From 66-474 sp040255405 (GTDB taxonomy: Bacteria > Pseudomonadota > Gammaproteobacteria > Xanthomonadales > Rhodanobacteraceae), in contig JBDZUX010000001.1 of assembly GCA_040255405.1 (NCBI GenBank), positions 124,001 to 188,000 on the forward strand: 64,000 nucleotides of DNA, in the 5' to 3' direction. Under the pieces are notes generated by a model, which saw only the letters and a program-made list of their open reading frames with translations, ran no database searches and had not been told where the DNA came from. Within the stretch, counting starts at the first letter, position 1, and every line of letters starts with the position of its first letter. Of the stretch, positions 27,873-36,074 are shown piece after piece. The position numbers and the translations under genes are program-made.

Positions 27873-28721
27873 TCAAAGCCCCCAACATGCCCGGTCCGGG
27901 CTGAAGCCGCGCGGATGCACATCGAGCAGGCGTTCGAGTTCGGTATTGTCCGCGACCAGGTCCTGTTCGAGACGCGTCAGCGGTCCGCGCAGGGGCGGCA
28001 CGGCGCGTGCACCTGCTCGAACCAGCGCCCCCGGGATGCGGATCGCGAGTGTGCGGACCGGCAAACTGGCGCGCACCCGCTCGAACATCATGCTTGCCGC
28101 CAGTCGCTCGCCGCCACCCATCTGCAACACGCGGCCTATTGCGTCGCCATCCAGCGCGCGCAGCACGGCCTTCGCGATGTCGGCCGCGTGCACCGGCTGG
28201 CGCAGACCCGCGCCCGCGGGCAACCCGAACACGCGCCAGCGCGTCGCGCGGCGCGCCAGCGGCGTCAGGCTCTTGTCGCGGGCCGCGCCATAGATCAGGG
28301 TCGGCCGCAATATCGTCCATGCAATCGCACGGCTTTCGCAGGCACGCGCCACCGCGGCTTCGCCCTCACGCAGCCGCCCGGATACCTCGCGCTCGGCGGC
28401 AACCGGCGACGCCTGCTTGCTTACCGCACTCATCGAACTGGTCGCGACGACCCGCGCGAGGTTTGGCGCAGCACCGGATGCGATCCAGCGGGCCAGCGCG
28501 TCCAGCGGCGCGAAGCTGCAGATGGAAGCGGCGGCATCCACGGAGGTCGGCGGCTGCGGCAGCGCGCCACGCAGCCAGGTGACGCCTTCCATCAGCGGTT
28601 GCGCACTCCGTGACAACGCCAGCACCAGCGGACCCGCACGCACGAGTTCGGGCAACAGGAACCAGCCGATCTGGCTGCTGGCGCCACACACCAGCACCGT
28701 CCCCTCGCGCCATTCACCCAT
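27873..28721 (-). CDS. NAD(P)-dependent epimerase/reductase-like protein
   Basis: A 282-residue Rossmann-fold protein of the extended SDR type. The nucleotide loop is VLVCGASSQIGWFLLPEL, a variant of GxxGxxG, and the sequence TSSMSAVSKQ followed by TILRPTLIYG matches NAD-dependent epimerases; the usual YxxxK is not clear. Start ATG 28721 has a good ribosome binding site (GGAAGG). It may be cotranscribed with the glycosyltransferase 80 bases downstream, which would hint at sugar or lipid modification; substrate unknown. Confidence 0.78.
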   Translation of the reverse strand: MGEWREGTVLVCGASSQIGWFLLPELVRAGPLVLALSRSAQPLMEGVTWLRGALPQPPTSVDAAASICSFAPLDALARWIASGAAPNLARVVATSSMSAVSKQASPVAAEREVSGRLREGEAAVARACESRAIAWTILRPTLIYGAARDKSLTPLARRATRWRVFGLPAGAGLRQPVHAADIAKAVLRALDGDAIGRVLQMGGGERLAASMMFERVRASLPVRTLAIRIPGALVRAGARAVPPLRGPLTRLEQDLVADNTELERLLDVHPRGFSPDRACWGL

Positions 28722-28762
28722 TGGGTTGCCTTCCCCTCCCGCGCGGCAGGCTGCTGCGGTGC

Positions 28763-30556
28763 TCACCGGTTGCCGCGCTGGATTCTCGCATCGACTTCGC
28801 TGATGCGCGGATCCTGCGGCACCAGGCGCTGGGCTTCCTGCAACGCGGTGCGCGCTGCCGCCAACTCGCCCAAACCAACGTAATGATCGGCGCGATCGAG
28901 CCAGGCACTGCCCAGCCTGTGCTGCATGGCCGACGTGGCGGGATCGCCCGGATCGAGCTGCTGCAGTGTCGCCAGCATGTCGTGCGCGTGATCGAGGTTG
29001 TCTTCACGCACAGCCTGGTCGAACTGGGCGCGGGTGACATCCGGCAGCGCGCGCAAACCGGCCTGCGCCTCGACGTTGTCGCCGTCGATGCCCAGCGCGG
29101 CGCGATAGAGGTCGTAGGCGCTGTCCCCGGGCGGCAACATGATGTCGCCCTTGCGTGCGGCGCCCTTGGCGCGTGCCACCAGTCGCGCGACCTTGGCGGA
29201 CTGCATCGGGGTCAGGGGCGCGGGCGGCGGCGGGGCGGAATCCTCGGGCGTCTGTTCGGCTTCGACCGTGGCCGCGTTCGCATGCGCAGTCGCGCCATCC
29301 ACCGCCTTTGCGGGTCGCGTTCCGCCGGCCGCGAGACGCGAACGCGCCGCCGCAAGGTCAGTCGACTTGGGCGCCAGCTCCGCGGCTGCGTCCAACAGCT
29401 TTTGGGCATCCTGCATCTGTCCCGATTCCATCGCGGCGTTGGCCTGCACGATCAAGGCTTCGGCGACCTGCCCGAGGCCCGCGTTGGCCTTGTCGCTGCC
29501 GGGGTCGGCCTTGAGTGCCGCCTTGAACTGCGCCTCGGCGTTGTCGTCGCCCGCGCCCGTGATTTTGCCTGCGCGCAGGTAAGCCTGGCCCTTGTCGAGG
29601 TACTGGTCGCGCTGCGAATCGGAGTCGCGTTCCGCGGCAGCGACGCTGGCTCGCAGCGTCGGCAGCTGGGAATAGCGCGGCAGCAAGCCTGCAAGATTCG
29701 AAAGCGTCTGCTTGGCACCGGCAAGATCGTTGCTGGCGACCTGGCCCTGGGCGCGGGTGGCGAGCAGATCGCCGATCTGGTCCATGCCATGTCGCGCCAC
29801 CGCATTGTGCGGATCGCCTGCCAGCACCTTGCCGAACAACGCCGCCGCACCGTCGGGGCCGTCGATGTGCCCGTTCGCGAGCGCGGCGCGCGCCTGGTTG
29901 ACCAGCACCTCCACGTTGGACGTTTGCAGCACTGCCTTCGCCAAGGCCCGGTCCACCCCCTCGACGGCGGCGCCGCCGCCGAGCAGGCTGCGCGCTTCTT
30001 CCAGCGCCGATCGCGCGGCGGCGTAATCGCGCTTCTTCAACGCCGCCTGGGCGCGATCGAGTTCCGCATGGCCGACGTTCTGCAATCCCGTCAGCGCGTG
30101 TTCGTTGTCGGGATCGAGCGCGCGCGCGGCTTCGTACAGATCGCGCGCACTGTCGGGCCCGCCGGCCAGGTTGCCTGCCGAGTAGGCGGTGTCCCCGCGC
30201 GTCAGCAATGCATTCAACTGCGTCTGCGGCAGCATGCCGCTGAGCATCGCCTGATGGCTCCACAGCCAGCCGATCACGCCGACCACCACCACCGCCAAGA
30301 CGATCAGCGACCACCGCGCCCGGTGGCGCCTGCGCAAGGGAGGCTTGCGCGCCGGACGAACGTTGAACGGGGGCGGCCGCGGCGCGGAAGCCGGGCGCTC
30401 GGGCTCACGTTCGCGCGTGGAGCCACGCCGATCCGCGCCCGCATCGAGCTGATCGAGATCGCCCAGCGTCGGATCGGTCCGGCGTGGCGTGTCGCGTGAA
30501 GAAGAATCGTGGCGAACGTTCATGCCCATCGCCGGAACGTGTTCCGGCGCATCCAT
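28763..30556 (-). CDS. Membrane-anchored TPR-repeat protein
   Basis: About 597 residues: a Pro/Arg-rich cytoplasmic N-terminus, one membrane helix at about 83-99 (SLIVLAVVVVGVIGWLW), then a long periplasmic region of helical TPR-like repeats (units such as ARDLYEAARALDPDNEHAL and LYRAALGIDGDNVEAQAGL), interrupted by a Pro-rich linker near 440. It probably scaffolds a protein complex; no enzymatic motif is seen. The start is uncertain (ATG 30556, 30529 or 30523, GTG 30586). It lies 110 bases downstream of relA on the same strand. Confidence 0.75.
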   Translation of the reverse strand: MDAPEHVPAMGMNVRHDSSSRDTPRRTDPTLGDLDQLDAGADRRGSTREREPERPASAPRPPPFNVRPARKPPLRRRHRARWSLIVLAVVVVGVIGWLWSHQAMLSGMLPQTQLNALLTRGDTAYSAGNLAGGPDSARDLYEAARALDPDNEHALTGLQNVGHAELDRAQAALKKRDYAAARSALEEARSLLGGGAAVEGVDRALAKAVLQTSNVEVLVNQARAALANGHIDGPDGAAALFGKVLAGDPHNAVARHGMDQIGDLLATRAQGQVASNDLAGAKQTLSNLAGLLPRYSQLPTLRASVAAAERDSDSQRDQYLDKGQAYLRAGKITGAGDDNAEAQFKAALKADPGSDKANAGLGQVAEALIVQANAAMESGQMQDAQKLLDAAAELAPKSTDLAAARSRLAAGGTRPAKAVDGATAHANAATVEAEQTPEDSAPPPPAPLTPMQSAKVARLVARAKGAARKGDIMLPPGDSAYDLYRAALGIDGDNVEAQAGLRALPDVTRAQFDQAVREDNLDHAHDMLATLQQLDPGDPATSAMQHRLGSAWLDRADHYVGLGELAAARTALQEAQRLVPQDPRISEVDARIQRGNR

Positions 30557-30666
30557 TGGTGTCCGTGAGACCGCGGCGACCCGCACCGGTTCCGCCTGTT
30601 CAAGCCGCGGCAGCCCCGCATCTTAGCATCGGGCCATGGGCGCACCCTCGCGTCGCCGCGCCGCAT

Positions 30667-32757
30667 TCAGCCGGCGGCCAGTCGGCGCGCGTCGGTGACA
30701 TTGGGCAGCGCCGCCACGCGGGTCAGCAACGACGACAATTCGCCATAGTCATGCACGCGCAGCGTGAAATGCATCGTGAGCTCGCCCAGATCGCCATTGC
30801 TGCGGCTGTCCGAAGCCACGATGCGCGCGCCACTGTTGGCCACCACGTTGGTGACGTCCCGCTGCAGGTCGCGACGGTCGTACCCGACCACGGCGATGTC
30901 GACTTCGTAGGCGCGATCGGGCGCACTGTGCCAGCGAACCTCGATCACCCGCGCGGGATCGCGCACGCGCAACCGCGCCAGCGCGGCACAATCGGCGCGG
31001 TGCACGGTGACGCCGCGTCCGCGCGTGACGTAACCGATGACTTCGTCACCGGGCAGCGGGCGGCAGCAACGCGCCAGCGTCGTCAGCAGGTTGCCGACGC
31101 CTTCGACCGTCACCGCGCCGGCCTTGCCGGCATCGAACGGCATGCGCCGCAACGGCTTCGCGAACGCCGGTTGCGGCGCCGGCTGGGTTTCCAGCATCGC
31201 GCGGGTCAGCTGCGCGATGCCGATCTCGCCGAGCGCGAGCGCCACCAGCAGGTCGTCGCGGCTCTTGCGCCCGAGCCGGGCCGGCAGGGTTTCCAGCACT
31301 TCGTCGGCAACCCCGAGGCGACGCACTTCGCGCTCCAGCAGCACCTTGCCCGCGGCCACGTTGGCCGCGAGATCCTCGCGACGGAACCACGCGCGCAACT
31401 TGCCGCGCGCGCTGGCAGTAGCGAGATAGCCGAGCTGCGGCGACAGCCAATCGCGGCTGGGCGCGGGTTCGCGCGCGGTAAGGACTTCGATGCGATCGCC
31501 GCTGGCGGGCTGGTGCGTCAGCGGCACGATGCGGCCGTTGACCTTGGCGCCGCGGCAGCGATGCCCGACCATCGTGTGCACGTGATAGGCGAAATCGAGC
31601 ACCGTTGCGCCGGCCGGCAGGTCGATCACCTCGCCCTTGGGCGTCAGGAGGTACACGCGGTCCTCGGCCAGCTCCGCGCGCAGTTCGGCCGCCAGCCCCG
31701 CGTCGTCCTCGCCCTCGCCGCGCGTCTCCAGCAGCTTGCGCATCCACGCCACGCGCGCTTGGTAGGCGGCGTCGCCGCCGCCACCTTCCTTGTAGCGCCA
31801 GTGCGCGGCCACGCCGAGTTCGGCGCCGCGATGCATTTCCTCGGTGCGGATCTGCACCTCCAGCGTCTTGCCCTCCGGCCCGATCACGGCCGTGTGCAGC
31901 GAGCGGTAGTTGTTGCCCTTGGGCCTCGCGATGTAGTCGTCGAATTCCTGCGGGATGATCGGCCACAACGCATGCACCACGCCGAGGACCGCGTAGCAGT
32001 CGGCCACGCTGCGCGTAAGCACGCGCAAGGCGCGGATGTCATACAGCTCCCCGAAACCGATGCGTTTGCGCTGCATCTTCCGCCAGATCGAATAGATGTG
32101 CTTGGCGCGCCCGTCGACACTGGCTTCGATGCCCTGCACGCGCAGCGCCCCGCGCAAGGTGTCGACGCAGCGCGCGATCCACGCTTCGCGATCCGCGCGG
32201 CGCTCGTCCAGCAACGCGGCGATGCGATGGTACGTGTCGGGCCGCAGGTACCGGAATGCCAGGTCTTCCAGCTCCCACTTCCACTGGCCGATGCCGAGGC
32301 GGTTGGCCAGCGGCGCGTGGATGTCGCGGGTGAGCTGCGCGAGTTCGCGTCGCTCGGATTCGGGCAATCCAGCCCCGGCGCGCAGCTTCGCCAACTGCCT
32401 TGCCAACAACAAATACACCACGCGAAGATCGCGAATGATGGCCAGCAGCAACCGTCGCAGCCCTTCGCTGCCGCCAGCCGCGTCCCGCGACGCGTGCAGC
32501 GCCCACACGCGTTCGGCCTGTTGCTGGCCGTCCACGAGGCGGCGCAACGATTCCCGCGCACGCGCGCTTTCGCCGAGCCACGCCTGCGGGCGCGCGACGG
32601 CAACCGCGTACCATCCCGCGGCGACGCGGGTCTCCGCGTCGCAACCGACGCCCCGGAGCAATGCGTCGGTCTCGGCCCAAAGCGCGTATTCGTCCGCGGA
32701 CAAGCTGGCGACAGGCGCCGCAGTTCCGGAATCGATGTTCGTCAGCGATGGATCCAT
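30667..32757 (-). CDS. relA: RelA, (p)ppGpp synthetase I
   Basis: RelA makes (p)ppGpp on stalled ribosomes during amino-acid starvation. It has 696 residues. The N-terminal hydrolase-like region lacks the HD metal-binding dyad. The synthetase domain (about 215-325) has GRAKHIYSIWRKM and GNNYRSLHTAVIG, and carries EFDD at 271-274, the ExDD variant that marks monofunctional RelA rather than SpoT. A TGS domain (from about 385, VYLLTPKGEVIDLPAGA), a Cys-containing segment (LARCCRPLPGDEVIGY) and a C-terminal ACT domain follow. Start ATG 32757 fits. A separate spoT should exist elsewhere. Confidence 0.95.
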   Translation of the reverse strand: MDPSLTNIDSGTAAPVASLSADEYALWAETDALLRGVGCDAETRVAAGWYAVAVARPQAWLGESARARESLRRLVDGQQQAERVWALHASRDAAGGSEGLRRLLLAIIRDLRVVYLLLARQLAKLRAGAGLPESERRELAQLTRDIHAPLANRLGIGQWKWELEDLAFRYLRPDTYHRIAALLDERRADREAWIARCVDTLRGALRVQGIEASVDGRAKHIYSIWRKMQRKRIGFGELYDIRALRVLTRSVADCYAVLGVVHALWPIIPQEFDDYIARPKGNNYRSLHTAVIGPEGKTLEVQIRTEEMHRGAELGVAAHWRYKEGGGGDAAYQARVAWMRKLLETRGEGEDDAGLAAELRAELAEDRVYLLTPKGEVIDLPAGATVLDFAYHVHTMVGHRCRGAKVNGRIVPLTHQPASGDRIEVLTAREPAPSRDWLSPQLGYLATASARGKLRAWFRREDLAANVAAGKVLLEREVRRLGVADEVLETLPARLGRKSRDDLLVALALGEIGIAQLTRAMLETQPAPQPAFAKPLRRMPFDAGKAGAVTVEGVGNLLTTLARCCRPLPGDEVIGYVTRGRGVTVHRADCAALARLRVRDPARVIEVRWHSAPDRAYEVDIAVVGYDRRDLQRDVTNVVANSGARIVASDSRSNGDLGELTMHFTLRVHDYGELSSLLTRVAALPNVTDARRLAAG

Positions 32758-32854
32758 GGTCGGTATGGCCGGCGCCGGGAAAGGCCGCTGAAAGACGGTC
32801 AGTGTATCGAGTCGGATGCACCACGTACCCCGTGCGACTTGCACGGGCCACTGC

Positions 32855-32860
32855 TATTAT
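32855..32860 (+). promoter_or_regulatory. Candidate -10 element for a leaderless mRNA
   Basis: TATTAT ends 8 bases before the ATG at 32869. A transcript starting at the usual distance would begin at or next to the start codon, with no room for a ribosome binding site. No strong -35 is visible at 17 bases, so this is tentative. Confidence 0.4.
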
Positions 32861-32868
32861 CGCCGCCC

Positions 32869-33333
32869 ATGCGCACCCGACTGATGTTGCCGGCCGTCTT
32901 GGCCCTGCTGATCACCGCCCTGCCCGCCATGGCGCAACAGTTTTCTTCGCTCGAGGAGCGCATGTCCGCGGCCGACTTCAAGGCTGCAGGGCTCGACAAG
33001 CTCACGCCGCAGGAGCTCCAGAACCTCGACAACTGGCTGCGTACGCACGAGCAGACCAAGATGGTTTCCGCCAGCGGCCAGCCGGTGTTCTATCCGGACA
33101 ATCAGCCGCGCGACAAATTCGACACGCACCTGGTCGGGCACTTCAGCGGTTGGGGCGGGCACAGTACGTTCACGCTCGACAATGGCCAGGTCTGGAAGCA
33201 GGCCGAATCCGGCGCGTATTCCTGCCCCGACATCGACAATCCCGAGGTGACCCTCAAGCCGATGATCCTTGGCAGTTGGCTGATGTACGTGCAGGGCTGC
33301 AACCAGAGCGTGCGCGTCGAACGCGTGAAATAA
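32869..33333 (+). CDS. Small secreted protein of unknown function
   Basis: A 154-residue protein with a clean signal peptide (MRTRLMLPAVLALLITALPAMA, cleavage after AMA). The mature part starts with a helical stretch (LEERMSAADFKAAGLDKLT), then a beta-rich domain with FTLDNGQVWKQAESGAYSC. Two cysteines (SCPDID and QGCNQ) could form a periplasmic disulfide. I do not recognise a characterised family. The ATG is only 8 bases after a TATTAT -10-like element, suggesting a leaderless mRNA. It is divergent from relA. Confidence 0.82.
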   Translation: MRTRLMLPAVLALLITALPAMAQQFSSLEERMSAADFKAAGLDKLTPQELQNLDNWLRTHEQTKMVSASGQPVFYPDNQPRDKFDTHLVGHFSGWGGHSTFTLDNGQVWKQAESGAYSCPDIDNPEVTLKPMILGSWLMYVQGCNQSVRVERVK

Positions 33334-33425
33334 CGCCTGCGGTCCCCACATCCCGATCTGTCTTTCCCGTGTCCTTGCGGGCATGATGGCTGCGAACGCG
33401 CCACCCGGCGCGCGAGGATCGTGAC

Positions 33426-33845
33426 GTGCTGGAAGTCTGGCTGCCGCTGCTTGGGTTCATGGTGTTGATCGGGTCGTGGTACCACGTGCTGCGGCTGCGC
33501 GAACGCGCGACGGCACACGCGCGGCGCCTGTGCGAACTGCACGGCGTGCAACTGCTCGACGACAGCGTGGCATTGCACCGTCTGCGCATGGGCTGGCGGC
33601 GCGGCGCACTGCACGTGATGCGCGAATACCGATTCGAGACCAGCCGCGGTGGCGACGATCGCCAATCCGCCAGCGTTAGCCTCTTGGGCGACCGCATCGT
33701 GGGCGAACGCATGCCCGCGCACGCGAGACCCGAGACCGCCGCCGTCCCCGTTCCCGCGGCGTACGGCGCGCCGCCGGCGCAGGCTGCACCCGATGCCGGC
33801 AACAAGATCGTGCCGATCACGCGTGCGCGAAGGACGCTGCACTGA
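33426..33845 (+). CDS. DUF3301-family small membrane-linked protein
   Basis: A 139-residue protein with GTG start. An N-terminal hydrophobic segment (VWLPLLGFMVLIGSWYHVL) is followed by the typical DUF3301 pattern: LRERATAHARRLCELHGVQL, LLDDSVALHRLRMGWRRG and REYRFETSRGGDDR. After about residue 95 there is a low-complexity Ala/Pro tail ending in RARRTLH. The function of the family is unknown. It follows the secreted protein by 92 bases on the same strand. Confidence 0.8.
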   Translation: MLEVWLPLLGFMVLIGSWYHVLRLRERATAHARRLCELHGVQLLDDSVALHRLRMGWRRGALHVMREYRFETSRGGDDRQSASVSLLGDRIVGERMPAHARPETAAVPVPAAYGAPPAQAAPDAGNKIVPITRARRTLH

Positions 33846-33938
33846 CCTCCGCCCAACTTTCCACACGCTTGCGCGTGGTGTGGCGCGTCCGCGAATGTTG
33901 CGCCGGGTGACGTTGGGCCGCTCTCCGAAGGTTGCTGA

Positions 33939-33958
33939 CCCCGGACTTGATCCCGGGG
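33939..33958. repeat. Short palindrome, dispersed repeat C (copy 2)
   Basis: The sequence ccccggacttgatcccgggg is nested inside a wider 9-base inverted repeat (acgttgggc at 33909-33917, gcccaacgt at 33961-33969). It stands between the converging DUF3301 and sspB genes and might help end transcription; no T-run follows. Confidence 0.5.
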
Positions 33959-34057
33959 AAGCCCAACGTGAGTCGCGGGAAATCGCTGGGCTTCCGCCGA
34001 TGAAGCCGGCGTCAGCCCAACCTGCGGACTGCGAGGCAACGACGCGCTACGCGTGGG

Positions 34058-34579
34058 TCATTTCACCACGTGCAGGCTGGGCTTGCCCTTCGGACGCGGC
34101 TTGTCCGGCTGGTCGCCGCCATCGCCCTTTTCGCCCTCGACGTCGGACAGGAATGCGTCCTGCGCCGAGTCGGGCACGGCCTGCAGCGGAGGCACGGCGG
34201 GCCTGGCGGGTGATGCATCCGCGGACGGCGCGGACGAAGCCGTGCCCGCCGCGTCCTCGGCCAGCAGCATGCCCTGGCCGTTTTCGCGCGCGTAGATCGC
34301 CTGCACGGCTGCGACCGGCACGCTGACCGCGTGGCTGACGCCGCCGAAGCGCGCCATGAAGGTGATCACGTCATTGCCCATGTCGAGCCGGGCGATCGCA
34401 CGCGGCGCGAGGTTCAGCACGACCCGGCCGTCGCTGACGGCCTGCGGCGGCACCTGCACGCCCGGCTTGAGGGCATCGACCACGATGTACGGCGTGAGCC
34501 CGTTGTCGCAGATCCACTCGTGCACCGCTCGCAACAGATACGGACGGTTCGAAGTCATGGCGGGGGTTTGTTCGGTCAC
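34058..34579 (-). CDS. sspB: SspB, ClpXP specificity-enhancing adaptor
   Basis: SspB delivers ssrA-tagged proteins to ClpXP. It has 173 residues: a folded substrate-binding domain (RPYLLRAVHEWICDNG, TPYIVVDALKPGVQVP, DGRVVLNLAPRAI), then a flexible acidic/Pro-rich linker and a C-terminal KPSLHVVK, the ClpX-docking peptide (RPALRVVK-like in E. coli). GTG 34579 overlaps the sspA stop by 4 bases; an ATG seven codons downstream at 34558 is the alternative. It forms an operon with sspA. Confidence 0.96.
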   Translation of the reverse strand: MTEQTPAMTSNRPYLLRAVHEWICDNGLTPYIVVDALKPGVQVPPQAVSDGRVVLNLAPRAIARLDMGNDVITFMARFGGVSHAVSVPVAAVQAIYARENGQGMLLAEDAAGTASSAPSADASPARPAVPPLQAVPDSAQDAFLSDVEGEKGDGGDQPDKPRPKGKPSLHVVK

Positions 34580-35202
34580 AACTCGCCCAGCATGCGCTCT
34601 TCGGTCGTGAGGCTTCGCGCAAAGCCCTGGCTCCGGAACAAGCGCTCACCGTAATCGACGATCGGCTTGGCTTCCTTGGGCAGCGACACCCCCAGCGAAG
34701 GCAGGCGCCACACCACCGGTGCAACGAGGCAATCGGCGAGGCTGATTTCCGGATTCAGGAAGAACTTCGCGGCCTTGAACAGCGGCAGCGCGGCCATGAG
34801 GTGGTCGCAGAGCCGTTTGCGAGCCGCCTCGGCGGCTCGTCCGCCGGCACGGATGTTGGCCACTTCCGGCACCCAGTCGCGCTCGATCCGCACGCAGGCG
34901 AGACGCAGGCGCGCACGCGACAGCGGATCGACCGGCATCAGCGGTGGGTGCGGATAGCGTTCGTCGATGTACTCGCAGACCACGTCGGGTTCGTACAGGA
35001 CCATGTCGCGATCCTGCAGGGTCGGGGTGTCGCCGTACGGATTGATCGAAAGCAGCTCTTCGTGGGGCTTGCCGGGCGGCACTTCCACGCGGTCGTAGAC
35101 CACGCCCTTGGCGGCCAACACCAACCGCACGCGGTGCGACTGCACGTCGTCCGGTGCGGTGAACAAGGTCAGCACGGTGCGGGTATGCGCGGTTTGGATC
35201 AT
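34576..35202 (-). CDS. sspA: SspA, stringent starvation protein A
   Basis: A 208-residue glutathione-transferase-fold protein that binds RNA polymerase and affects stationary-phase genes, without GST activity in E. coli. It shows the thioredoxin-like half (LTLFTAPDDVQSHRVRLVLA, VPPGKPHEELLSINPYGDTP, DVVCEYIDERYPHPPLMP) and the helical half ending SLADCLVAPVVWRLPSLGV. It lies downstream of petABC by about 100 bases, a very common order in beta- and gammaproteobacteria. Confidence 0.96.
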   Translation of the reverse strand: MIQTAHTRTVLTLFTAPDDVQSHRVRLVLAAKGVVYDRVEVPPGKPHEELLSINPYGDTPTLQDRDMVLYEPDVVCEYIDERYPHPPLMPVDPLSRARLRLACVRIERDWVPEVANIRAGGRAAEAARKRLCDHLMAALPLFKAAKFFLNPEISLADCLVAPVVWRLPSLGVSLPKEAKPIVDYGERLFRSQGFARSLTTEERMLGEL

Positions 35203-35306
35203 GCCAGTGTCCCCTTTGGGCGATCAGGGCCTGCTTGCAGGCCCCAGGTCCGGTGACGCGACAGTCCCGGGTCTGGGCATTGCCGGGCGGGTGCTGCGCC
35301 CGCCCG

Positions 35307-36074
35307 TCAATGCACGTCCTTCCAGTATTCTTTTTTCAGCACCAGGGCGAACAGGGTGAAAAGTACCAGATAAATCACCACCCACGCACCGATGCGACTG
35401 CGCACCAGTTCGTCCGGAGCGGACACGTAGGCCAGGAACGCGGTGAGGTCGCGCACGGCCCGGTCGTACTGCGCGGGCGTCATGCTGCCCGGCCGCGCGA
35501 GCTTCAATTCCTTGACCGTGGCCGGGTTCCCGCCTTCGGGCGGGTTCATCACCGCCACCTGCTCGCCCTGCAGCTGCCACAGCGGGAACGGCATCGCGAC
35601 GTTCGGGAACACCGTATTGTTCCAGCCGCTGTTGGTCGCGGGATCGAGGTAGAACGCCTTGAGGTAGGCCGAAACCCAGTCCGCGCCCTTGGCGCTGACT
35701 TCCAGCGACAAGTCCGGCGGCACCTTGCCGAACCACTTCTCGGCATCGGCCTCGGGCATCGCCGACACGATCGGCTCGCCGAACTTGGCGTCGGTGAAGT
35801 TGAGGTTCTCCATCACCTGCTTTTCGGTGAGGCCGAGCCCGTCCGCCATTTGCGAATAGCGCAGGTACTTCAGCGAATGGCAGCCCACGCAGTAGTTCAT
35901 GAACAGGCGCGCGCCACGCTGCAGCGACGCCTGGTCGTGCACGTTGACGTTGGCGTTGGGGTAACCGCCACCCTCTTCCGCGAGCGCGGAGGGCGAGGCA
36001 GCCAGCGCCACGGCGAGCGTGACCAGCAGGGCCGAGAGGGTGCGCATGGGCGCGCGGAAAGTCTTGTCAGTCAT
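35307..36074 (-). CDS. petC: Cytochrome c1 of the bc1 complex
   Basis: This subunit passes electrons from the Rieske protein to soluble cytochrome c. It has 255 residues: a Sec signal peptide to about residue 32, heme c motif Cys62-x-x-Cys65-His66 (CVGCH), a probable axial Met in VAMPFPLWQ or a nearby segment, and a C-terminal membrane anchor (VVIYLVLFTLFALVL). The ATG overlaps the end of petB by 8 bases. Confidence 0.97.
   Translation of the reverse strand: MTDKTFRAPMRTLSALLVTLAVALAASPSALAEEGGGYPNANVNVHDQASLQRGARLFMNYCVGCHSLKYLRYSQMADGLGLTEKQVMENLNFTDAKFGEPIVSAMPEADAEKWFGKVPPDLSLEVSAKGADWVSAYLKAFYLDPATNSGWNNTVFPNVAMPFPLWQLQGEQVAVMNPPEGGNPATVKELKLARPGSMTPAQYDRAVRDLTAFLAYVSAPDELVRSRIGAWVVIYLVLFTLFALVLKKEYWKDVH

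Noticed and set aside
30484..33333. 949-codon plus-strand frame running into the secreted protein gene
   Set aside because: Only its last 154 codons are real; the rest is the shadow of relA. The signal peptide and -10 element mark the true start at 32869.
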